64,000 nucleotides of DNA from positions 14,727 to 78,726 of the forward strand of contig CALEVL010000308.1 of assembly GCA_937924675.1 (NCBI GenBank), given 5' to 3'. The DNA is from an uncultured Ignavibacteria bacterium (GTDB taxonomy: Bacteria > Bacteroidota > Ignavibacteria > Tepidaquicellales > Tepidaquicellaceae). The position numbers and the translations under genes were made by a program. The notes below the pieces were generated by a model. The model did no database searches. It had not been told where the DNA came from and saw nothing but the letters and a program-made list of their open reading frames with translations. Below, piece by piece: positions 27,600 to 35,204 of the stretch (position 1 is its first letter; each line of letters opens with the position of its first letter).

Positions 27600-28937
27600 A
27601 TGCTCTTAACTGAACAAGAAGCAAGAGAACTGATATCCAAGGCACTTTCATTTTCAAAAGCTGATTCTGCTACTGTCACAATCAAAGGCGGAAATTCTTC
27701 TAATATAAGATTTGCGGTAAACTCAGTAACAACTTCAGGTTCCGGAGAAAATTTGACAATTGAAATTGAGTCGAACTTCGGGCGAAGATCCGGTACAGCT
27801 ACAATTACAAATCTGGAAGATTCACAAATCGAGAATGGTGTCAGAGCCTCTGAAGAAAATGCACAACTGTCACCCGAAGGCAGTGAATTTATGCCTCCGT
27901 TGGAAAGCGGTTTGAAGTATCAGAAGCCGAAAGAATTCTTTGTGTCAACATCCGAAATGTCACCTTCAGATATGGCTTCGTCAGTATCATACACTCTTGA
28001 GACTGCTGACTCAAACGGATTAAAATCTGCAGGATATTTTGAAACTGACGAAGCTTTCACATCTATTGGAAATTCTAACGGCTTGTTTGCTTATCACGAC
28101 AATACTTTCGCAAGATTTGCTACTACGATGCGAACAACTGACGGAACAGGTTCAAGCAAGATTGACAGATCATTTGCCGATATAAACGACCTTAATATCA
28201 AAGAACTTACAGATCGGCTTTCTCAAAGAGCTTTGCTCTCACAAAATCCCAAGAGATTGGAACCTGGCAAATATACCGCTGTGCTTGATCATGCGGCAGT
28301 TTGTGATCTTGTAACCGGGATGACAGGTTATATGAGTATGAGAAGTGCTGATGAAGGCAGAAGTTTTTTTTCAAACAACGGTGATGGCAATAAGATTGGA
28401 AAGAAGCTTTTCAACGAAATGGTGAATATTCATTCCGATCCTGAAGATCCGAAGGCACCTGCAAGACCGTTTACAGATTATGGATATCCTGTTGGAAAAA
28501 CTGCTTGGATAAGCAACGGGGTTCTCGAGAATTTGCATACGAGCAGATACTGGGCTCAAAAAAAAGGCAGGGAACATATTCCCTATCCTACAAATCTCAT
28601 CATGCAGGGAACGGATAAATCTGTCGAAGACCTTATTGCCTCAACAGAGAGGGGAGTATTTGTTACAAGATTCTGGTATATCAGATCAGTAGATCCGAAG
28701 CAAATTCTGTTAACTGGACTGACACGAGATGGTGTATTTCTTATTGAGAATGGAAAGATATCACATCCGGTCAATAACTTCAGATTCAATGAGTCACCGG
28801 TGAGTGTGCTTGACAAGGTACTGGATATGTCTTCTGCCGAGAAGGTTGTCGGCAGTGAGAATATAAATGCAAGAACCGTTGTCCCTGCAATCAAGGTCAG
28901 GGATTTCAACTTTTCCACAATATCAGATGCAATCTGA
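27600..28937 (+). CDS. tldE: TldE/PmbA-family protease subunit
   Basis: A 445-residue PmbA/TldE-like protein. Segments such as SNGLFAYHDNTFARFATTMRT, DHAAVCDLVTGMTGY, KIGKKLFNEMVNIHSDP and PYPTNLIMQGTDKSVEDLI match the family. As usual for the E subunit, it lacks the HExxxH motif of TldD and depends on it for activity. No signal peptide is visible. It is tightly coupled to tldD (3 bases) and to xerC (2 bases). Confidence 0.88.
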   Translation: MLLTEQEARELISKALSFSKADSATVTIKGGNSSNIRFAVNSVTTSGSGENLTIEIESNFGRRSGTATITNLEDSQIENGVRASEENAQLSPEGSEFMPPLESGLKYQKPKEFFVSTSEMSPSDMASSVSYTLETADSNGLKSAGYFETDEAFTSIGNSNGLFAYHDNTFARFATTMRTTDGTGSSKIDRSFADINDLNIKELTDRLSQRALLSQNPKRLEPGKYTAVLDHAAVCDLVTGMTGYMSMRSADEGRSFFSNNGDGNKIGKKLFNEMVNIHSDPEDPKAPARPFTDYGYPVGKTAWISNGVLENLHTSRYWAQKKGREHIPYPTNLIMQGTDKSVEDLIASTERGVFVTRFWYIRSVDPKQILLTGLTRDGVFLIENGKISHPVNNFRFNESPVSVLDKVLDMSSAEKVVGSENINARTVVPAIKVRDFNFSTISDAI

Positions 28938-28939
28938 AT

Positions 28940-29863
28940 ATGGCTGCTACAATTGAGGAAGGTGCCAAAGAATTTCTGGAGCATCTTGCCAATGCAAGAA
29001 AGTTCTCTGTCAATACAATAGTATCATACAGAAATGACCTGAATCAGTTCAATGATTTTTGCCTAAAGACATTTGAAGTTAATGTTGGCGAATCTGCCCG
29101 GCTTGAAGTCATTGATAAGGCTATATTAAAGTCATTTATCGCAGAAATATCCGATCCCTTCTCCGCTTCTAAAACGATAAACAAGAAATCACTTTCGCGA
29201 AAGATTTCAACACTCAAGTCATTCTTCAAATACCTTGCATTAAGAGGATATGTAAAGAGGAATTTTGCCGCTTCATTATCATTTCCAAAGGTTCCTAAGA
29301 AGCTTCCTCAATATCTGAGTAAAGGTGAGATGGAGGATCTTCTTGGAATAAAGCATATTACTGAAGTGCCGGTTCTCGACAGGGCAATACTTGAGTTGTT
29401 CTACTCTACCGGTATCAGACTTTCTGAACTCATCAACCTTCGCTTGTCAAATGTTGATTTCAATTCCGGAACTATAAAGGTCTTTGGTAAAGGTTCAAAG
29501 GAAAGAATTGTTCCATTCGGAAGTCATGCAAAGGATGCAATGAAGAATTACATGAAGATCAGAGATATCTGCGATATCAACAAATCAGAGTTCTTCTTTC
29601 TCGACAGTACTGGCAAGAAATTATATCCGGTGAAAGTTCAAAGAATGATAAAGAAGGATCTTTCAATTGTCTCTGAAATAAGCAAGAAGTCTCCGCACGT
29701 TCTGCGGCATTCCTTTGCCACTCATCTCCTTGACAATGGAGCTGATATCAGAGCCGTAAAGGAACTGCTTGGACATGAGAGTCTTTCAACTACTCAGGTC
29801 TATACTCATCTTACTCCCGAAAAACTAAAGAAGACTTACAGACAGGCACATCCGAGAGCGTGA
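28940..29863 (+). CDS. xerC: Tyrosine recombinase XerC/XerD
   Basis: A 307-residue site-specific recombinase with the full catalytic set: Arg160 (STGIRLSE), Lys in GKGSKER (about 187), His253-x2-Arg256 (HVLRHSFATHLL), His279 (LGHESLST) and nucleophile Tyr288. The N-terminal SAM-like core-binding domain (residues 5-110) is intact. Xer proteins resolve chromosome dimers at dif. No dif-like site was identified in the window. It could be called XerC or XerD; the sequence alone does not settle which. Confidence 0.92.
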   Translation: MAATIEEGAKEFLEHLANARKFSVNTIVSYRNDLNQFNDFCLKTFEVNVGESARLEVIDKAILKSFIAEISDPFSASKTINKKSLSRKISTLKSFFKYLALRGYVKRNFAASLSFPKVPKKLPQYLSKGEMEDLLGIKHITEVPVLDRAILELFYSTGIRLSELINLRLSNVDFNSGTIKVFGKGSKERIVPFGSHAKDAMKNYMKIRDICDINKSEFFFLDSTGKKLYPVKVQRMIKKDLSIVSEISKKSPHVLRHSFATHLLDNGADIRAVKELLGHESLSTTQVYTHLTPEKLKKTYRQAHPRA

Positions 29864-29872
29864 AATTCAATT

Positions 29873-29974
29873 AAAAATTAGGAATTAGAAATTAGAAATA
29901 GGTTAGTATAATGCATTTCAGTAGAATTTAATACTCTCATACTTGATATTTCTAATTTTAAATTCTTAATTTCT
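29873..29974. repeat. Palindromic intergenic repeat, copy 1 (direct repeat of 30173-30273)
   Basis: An AT-rich unit of about 100 bases with hairpin arms AAATTAGAAATA (29889-29900) and TATTTCTAATTT (29947-29958), perfect over 12 bp. The central part (GGTTAGTATAATGC...CTCATAC) is nearly identical to the copy at 30173-30273. It lies just after xerC. Confidence 0.8.
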
Positions 29975-29977
29975 CCT

Positions 29978-30169
29978 GACTTCGACACTTTTTTTAACAA
30001 AGTCTGCAATGGTAGAAATTTTTCAAAATTCTGCATTTCTGGAGATGAGCAAGGTGTCCCAGCTTTTTATAATTCTTTACTTATAAAATCTGACTTTTGA
30101 TTAAAATGATTAGCAATAACATTAAATAAACTAGAAGAAATTAATTATTGGTGTCTCAGTGTCGAAGAC
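29978..30169. repeat. Segment flanked by near-perfect inverted repeats, between two direct repeats
   Basis: GACTTCGACAC (29978-29988) and GTGTCGAAGAC (30159-30169) are inverted copies with one mismatch. They bound about 190 bases of AT-rich sequence with no credible open frame. The segment sits between the two palindromic repeats, so the gap 29864-30265 holds a nested repeat structure and no gene. It may be a decayed small mobile element or a regulatory RNA locus. Confidence 0.5.
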
Positions 30170-30172
30170 AAG

Positions 30173-30273
30173 AAAAATTAGGAATTAGAAATAGGTTAGT
30201 ATAATGCCTTTCAGTAGAATCTAATACTCTCATACGTGATATTTCTAATTTTAAATTTCTAATTTCTAATTCC
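30173..30273. repeat. Palindromic intergenic repeat, copy 2
   Basis: Second copy of the 100-base palindromic unit, very similar to 29873-29974. Its 3' arm overlaps the end of the minus-strand methyltransferase gene, where the repeat sequence CTAATT supplies the last asparagine codon and the TAG stop. Confidence 0.8.
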
Positions 30274-30865
30274 CTAAAAGGTATCCTGCAACTATAATCA
30301 GCGCACTTATCAGAAATGCCTGAATGGAACGTTTCTCTGAAATTATTCCTGCTTTGACATTCAAGGATAGCTGAGATCTTATCTCTTCAGGGACGCCGGA
30401 GAATCCGGGAAGAAATCTGTTAACTGAAGCTGTGAATTTTTTGAAGGCATCACCAAACTTGCCCGAAAGAAATTCCTCTTCGCGAAGTATAATGCAATAG
30501 TATTGAAAGGAGAAGAACAGCAGTCCGAACAATTGCAGCCATGGAAAGAAAGAATAACTCATGATTCCGATGCCTGTGTAAATCAATATGTTTCCGATGT
30601 AAAGCGGATTTCTTACGATGCCGTATGGTCCTTGTGTGACAAGGTAAGTTCCGCCGACTCCGGATGTTGTTCTTGTTTCACTACCTGCGTAGCTTACAGA
30701 CCAAATTCTGATAAGTTCTCCGCAAAGAGCAATCAGAAAACCAACCATAAGACTAGTCAGCGTCGGCTTCATAAATATGAGAGAGACCAGCAGAAAGGGA
30801 ATTGGTATATAACTTCTGTATCTGAAGAATATGTCACCCAGCTTCAGAAAAATGTTGTCATTCAT
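30266..30865 (-). CDS. Isoprenylcysteine/phospholipid-type membrane methyltransferase
   Basis: A 199-residue membrane protein with four or five helices and the C-terminal motif GGTYLVTQGPYGIVRNPLYIGN, typical of the ICMT/PEMT-like methyltransferase family; the RNPLYIG stretch helps bind S-adenosylmethionine. The substrate (isoprenoid, phospholipid or other) is unknown. The final codons and stop lie in a palindromic repeat. It is the last gene of a run on the minus strand behind the HAD phosphatase. Confidence 0.8.
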   Translation of the reverse strand: MNDNIFLKLGDIFFRYRSYIPIPFLLVSLIFMKPTLTSLMVGFLIALCGELIRIWSVSYAGSETRTTSGVGGTYLVTQGPYGIVRNPLYIGNILIYTGIGIMSYSFFPWLQLFGLLFFSFQYYCIILREEEFLSGKFGDAFKKFTASVNRFLPGFSGVPEEIRSQLSLNVKAGIISEKRSIQAFLISALIIVAGYLLGN

Positions 30866-30880
30866 ATTGTCTTCAGTTTT

Positions 30881-31612
30881 TTATCCGCCCATAAAGATAT
30901 CTCTGCGGCGAAATGATGCTTCCTGTCTGTGCCTGATCTTTTTTTCATCGATCAGTCGAATCAGCTTTTTTTGTATATCTGCAAATGAGGCAAATTCAAA
31001 ATATGTTATGTTATTCTTCCAGCAGTATGATGCCAGCTTTCCTTTTGCAAATACAATATCTGCAAATCCGCTCACACAATAATCTGAGGCTCCGTCACCA
31101 ATGTAAACAGATACCTCTTCGCCCAGATCATTTGTGTTCGTAAGAAGTATGTTGCGCTTGCATGTCACGCAATCAGTGCAGTACTCATCAGAATACGTCA
31201 TCTCTATTTTCAACTCCTTCAGATTCTCATCAAAGACCATTTTGTTGCTGAAGAAAGGAACCTCAATATTGTACCTGCTCAGAATCTCTGAGATATAAAA
31301 GTCCAGACCACTGCTGATTACGAAAAGACCGTGTTGGCTATCCTTGCAGTAATTTACAAATGAAATAAATGTTGGATCTATTTCTTCTTCAGAGAGATAA
31401 TTCCTGAATAATTCCTTGTCAAAATTCCTTATAAGCTTAAGATGGAGTTCGCTGGTTTCACGACTGCTCAGTTTGCCGGCATCAAATTCATGACAGATCC
31501 TGCTAAGCTCATCCTTGTCATCAATAAATCTTGCCAGGGAATTCAGCCATACATCGTTTCGCGTAATTGTTCCGTCAAAATCACTGAAGATCTTAAGCCT
31601 GAAGTTTTTCAT
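30881..31612 (-). CDS. HAD-family phosphatase, MtnX/SerB-like
   Basis: A 243-residue HAD hydrolase read from the ATG at 31612, which overlaps the smc 3' end by 20 bases. Catalytic motif I is FSDFDGTIT, motif II is VISSGLDFYI and motif IV is YIGDGASDYC. The domain set is closest to MtnX-like enzymes of the methionine salvage pathway or phosphoserine phosphatases. A CTDCVTC stretch may bind metal. No other methionine-salvage genes are nearby, so the substrate is open. Confidence 0.82.
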   Translation of the reverse strand: MKNFRLKIFSDFDGTITRNDVWLNSLARFIDDKDELSRICHEFDAGKLSSRETSELHLKLIRNFDKELFRNYLSEEEIDPTFISFVNYCKDSQHGLFVISSGLDFYISEILSRYNIEVPFFSNKMVFDENLKELKIEMTYSDEYCTDCVTCKRNILLTNTNDLGEEVSVYIGDGASDYCVSGFADIVFAKGKLASYCWKNNITYFEFASFADIQKKLIRLIDEKKIRHRQEASFRRRDIFMGG

Positions 31613-34600
31613 CAGACTTAAATTTTGTCTCAACAATTGTAGTAACTCCTGCTTCCTGCATTGTTACTCCATAAAGACGGTCAACAGATTCCATGGTTCG
31701 CTCGTTGTGAGTGATTAGTATGAACTGTGTGTTTTGTGAGAACTTTCTTATCATATTGTTGAACCTTCCCAAGTTGGCAACATCAAGCGGTGCATCAACC
31801 TCATCAAGAACGCAGAATGGAGACGGCTTAACAAGGTAAATTGCAAACAAGAGAGCAATCGCAGTTAATGTCTTCTCACCGCCGGAAAGCAGTTCAATGG
31901 AAGTTGGCCTCTTGCCTCGGGGCTTTGCGATTATTTCTATTTTTGCTTCAAGAGGATCTTCTTCAGCTCTCCCATCCTCATTCTGCTCGTAAACTATTCT
32001 CAGGTTTGCTTCATCACCTTCCGTAAACAGCTGCTTGAAGATCATTATGAAATTCTCTCTGATCTTTTCAAATGTTTCCAAAAATCTTTCGCGTGCTTCC
32101 TTGTTTATCCGGTCAATTGTCTTTCGGATGTCCTTCTCGGATTCATGCAGATCTTCCTTCTGCTCAATCAGCTTTTTCAACTCTTCCTTTTCATTCTCGA
32201 AGTCTTCAAACAATATCTGCTGGTATCCGCCGCCCAGTTTCTTTAGCCGTTCGGAAAGCTCATCTACTGAAAGCTTTGCAGATGCATAATCAAATTCATT
32301 GAAATCAATTCCTTCATCTGTTATGTAATCTTTCAGCGAAATGTCTTTCTCATATTTTTTGTGAACGTAGTCTTTAATCTGCTCTGCCTTTATCTCATTT
32401 TCCTTGATCTTGATCTGGGAGTTGATAAGTCTCTGTGAAATTGAATCAAAGTCAATTCTCCTTTGACGCTGTGCTATGTCTATGCTGTGCTGAAGCGCTG
32501 TCTTTTCATCAAACTTTTTCCTTGCATCATTAGAGCCCGCTCTTGTGATTTCAGATTCGGAATTTAGTCTCTCCAGTTCTGCTGAGTTCTGCACAATCTT
32601 CTCTTCTATATGGGCCAGCGATTCTCTGTCACGAAGAAGTATTGCCTGATTGTCTGAAAGCTGCTTCTGATTGAACGAAGATGTCGCTGAAATTCTGGCA
32701 AGATTATTCTCTTCATTCTTAAGCTCGTTCTTCAGTTTCAGAAACTCAATATTGTAGCTGTTATAATCTGATTGTTCCTGAGAATATTGCTGCTCGATCT
32801 GATTAAACTCATCAGTGAGAAACATGAGCTCTTTGTCAAGATTTGATAGTTCGTTCTCACTTCTTCCGACTTCTTCAATGAGCAGATTTATAGTGTTACT
32901 CAGTTCCTTGTTTGTATCACTCAAAGCAGAAAATGATCTCTCATTTTCGTTTATTACAGCATCTATCTGCTCTCTTCTGAAATCAAGATTACCTATGCTG
33001 CTTCTGACTTTGTCGCATTCTATTCTTAACTGATCATGCCTTTGCTTCAAAGGATCTTCATCAATGGAGTTTCTTTCCTTTGTAAGCTCTTCAAGTTTTT
33101 GACGCAATAATGTTTCTTCCGTTTGAAGGCTTGCTGCCTGAGCTTCAAGCTGTCCGATTATCTTGCTTCTGCCAAGTCTGATGGATTCTTCGTTTGTCTT
33201 GCTTCCTGAACGAATGAATCCTCTTGTGAAAATATCCCCGTCTAATGTGATGAACTTATAGAAATTATCATCAGCAAGTTTCTTTGCAGTTGAAGAAGTG
33301 TCAACAATTACATATTCATCGAGTACATATTCTATTAGTTTCCTGTATTTCTCATCACTGCATTTTACAAAATCATCAGCAAATCCATAAACCCCCTTTG
33401 TTCCGATGAACTCCGGCACATAATCATCAAATGCCAGATATCCCGGGGATTCACCGGTGAGGAGGTCATTCAAAATGAATGTCACTTTTCCTTTTTCCTT
33501 TTCTGTAAGCACGGTGATCATGTCTTCTGCATCCTTAAGATTTCCAACTATCATGTAATTGGATATCTCTCCGAGCGCTGTTTCGATGGCTATCCTAAAC
33601 TTATCCTCAACTTCAATGGTTTCAAGAACTGTTAATGATTTCATCTCCGTATGTTCCTTCATTAGGAACTTTACACCTTCTGAATAGTCATCAAGACTGT
33701 CTGATAAATTTGACAGATATTCAAATTTACTTTTGACCTTCTGAAGCTCTATTGTCTTCAGATTCAGATCTTTCTGCATCTCTGAATTCTCATGAGTCAG
33801 TATTGCAACCTTCTCAAGTGTCTCCTTAAGCTCTCTGCCTGCTTTGTCAAATTCTTTTGCCTTTTCTTCGAGTATAAACTCTAACCTGTTCTTTTCCGCT
33901 TCAATCTCATTAAGACTTTCCAATTGAGTTGAAGTTGATGAAGAGAGCTTTTCAAGCTGCTTGAGATTGTTTTCAAATGCAAGTTTGGATCTCTCGTATT
34001 CAGATTTTTTTGCAGAAGTCTTCTGTGTCGCATCCTTAAGACGTTTCCCAAGATCTATTATTTCGGTCTTCTTCTTGTTGATGGTCTCAACAGAAGCATC
34101 AACTTTCGATTTCTTCTCGTTCAGAGAGACCTCTGAAACATATATGGTGTGGTTGAGTACTTTGATCTTCTCTTCAATCTCTGACTTCCTGACTGTATTC
34201 TTTTCAATTGATTCAGCAAGTCTCTCCGATTCTGCGGTCAATCTGCTGATGTTATTCCTCAGACTGTTTGCTTTTTCGTCAGATACTAGATTATCCCGTT
34301 CAACTGATTCAATCTTTCTTCTCTCTTCATTCAGTTTTGCAACAATTCCGCTGAGTTCTGCATCCAGTTCTTTGACTTCTGCTCTGACTTTATCAAGTTC
34401 GCTGTCATTCTCAGCAATCTCCGCAGACAACCGCTCCTTCAAGGTCAATCCACTTTCCTCTTTGCTTCGAATCTCTTCCATCTCGAGGATAAGCTTTTCA
34501 TATTCATATTTTCCTGTCTTGAGCTCAAGTGACTTCAATTCTTCTGAGACTAGCCGCGCTTCTTCATTCCTTTTCACCTGCCTCTCAAGAGCATTTACAT

Positions 34601-35201
34601 TTCGCTGCTTCTCTCTTATGATATCATTTACTCTTACGAGCGATTCATGCACTGCATCGAGTCTGTTGAATGTAAGATCCCTGTTGTGCTTGTATGACAC
34701 AACACCGGCTGCTTCCTCAAAGAGTTTTCTTCTTTCCTGTTTAATATCTGACAGGATAGTTTCTACCATCTTCAGCTCGATTACGGAGTATGCATCAGGT
34801 CCGATGCCGGTATCAATAAAAAGTTCGCGGATGTCCTTTAGCCGGACCTTAACACCATTAAGAAAATATTCCGTTTCTCCACTTCTGTAAAATCTTCTTG
34901 CTATCTGAACTTCTGTATATTCTGTTGGAAGGACCTTCTTGTCGTTGATGATTGTAACTGCAACTTCGGCAACGCCAAGCTGCTTTCGGAATTTGGTTCC
35001 GTTAAATACCACATCTTCTCGCTTTCCGCTTCTGAGTATCTTGTCGCCTTGTTCGCCAAGAACCCAACGAAGCGCGTCAACAATATTTGATTTTCCCGAA
35101 CCGTTCGGACCGACAATAGCAGACACTCCGCTGTCAAACTCAATTACAGTTTTGTCCGCGAATGACTTGAATCCGAATATTTCGAGTTTAGATAAATACA
35201 A
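31593..35201 (-). CDS. smc: Chromosome segregation protein SMC
   Basis: A 1202-residue SMC ATPase. N-terminal Walker A is GPNGSGKSN, then a long coiled coil, a hinge (about residues 510-670) and a second coiled coil. The C-terminal signature LLSGGEKTLTA is followed by Walker B FCVLDEVDAPLD. It folds and segregates the chromosome with ScpA/ScpB, which are not in the window. Its start is 3 bp after the stop of the GH2-like membrane protein gene, and the HAD phosphatase overlaps its end. Confidence 0.97.
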   Translation of the reverse strand: MYLSKLEIFGFKSFADKTVIEFDSGVSAIVGPNGSGKSNIVDALRWVLGEQGDKILRSGKREDVVFNGTKFRKQLGVAEVAVTIINDKKVLPTEYTEVQIARRFYRSGETEYFLNGVKVRLKDIRELFIDTGIGPDAYSVIELKMVETILSDIKQERRKLFEEAAGVVSYKHNRDLTFNRLDAVHESLVRVNDIIREKQRNVNALERQVKRNEEARLVSEELKSLELKTGKYEYEKLILEMEEIRSKEESGLTLKERLSAEIAENDSELDKVRAEVKELDAELSGIVAKLNEERRKIESVERDNLVSDEKANSLRNNISRLTAESERLAESIEKNTVRKSEIEEKIKVLNHTIYVSEVSLNEKKSKVDASVETINKKKTEIIDLGKRLKDATQKTSAKKSEYERSKLAFENNLKQLEKLSSSTSTQLESLNEIEAEKNRLEFILEEKAKEFDKAGRELKETLEKVAILTHENSEMQKDLNLKTIELQKVKSKFEYLSNLSDSLDDYSEGVKFLMKEHTEMKSLTVLETIEVEDKFRIAIETALGEISNYMIVGNLKDAEDMITVLTEKEKGKVTFILNDLLTGESPGYLAFDDYVPEFIGTKGVYGFADDFVKCSDEKYRKLIEYVLDEYVIVDTSSTAKKLADDNFYKFITLDGDIFTRGFIRSGSKTNEESIRLGRSKIIGQLEAQAASLQTEETLLRQKLEELTKERNSIDEDPLKQRHDQLRIECDKVRSSIGNLDFRREQIDAVINENERSFSALSDTNKELSNTINLLIEEVGRSENELSNLDKELMFLTDEFNQIEQQYSQEQSDYNSYNIEFLKLKNELKNEENNLARISATSSFNQKQLSDNQAILLRDRESLAHIEEKIVQNSAELERLNSESEITRAGSNDARKKFDEKTALQHSIDIAQRQRRIDFDSISQRLINSQIKIKENEIKAEQIKDYVHKKYEKDISLKDYITDEGIDFNEFDYASAKLSVDELSERLKKLGGGYQQILFEDFENEKEELKKLIEQKEDLHESEKDIRKTIDRINKEARERFLETFEKIRENFIMIFKQLFTEGDEANLRIVYEQNEDGRAEEDPLEAKIEIIAKPRGKRPTSIELLSGGEKTLTAIALLFAIYLVKPSPFCVLDEVDAPLDVANLGRFNNMIRKFSQNTQFILITHNERTMESVDRLYGVTMQEAGVTTIVETKFKSDEKLQA

Positions 35202-35204
35202 TTA

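Noticed and set aside
29873..30273. Insertion sequence with a transposase
   Set aside because: Inverted and direct repeats are present, but no transposase frame exists between them.
33961..34890. Long open frame (309 codons) on the plus strand
   Set aside because: It is the antisense shadow of the smc coiled coil and encodes a Ser/Phe-rich sequence with no family features.
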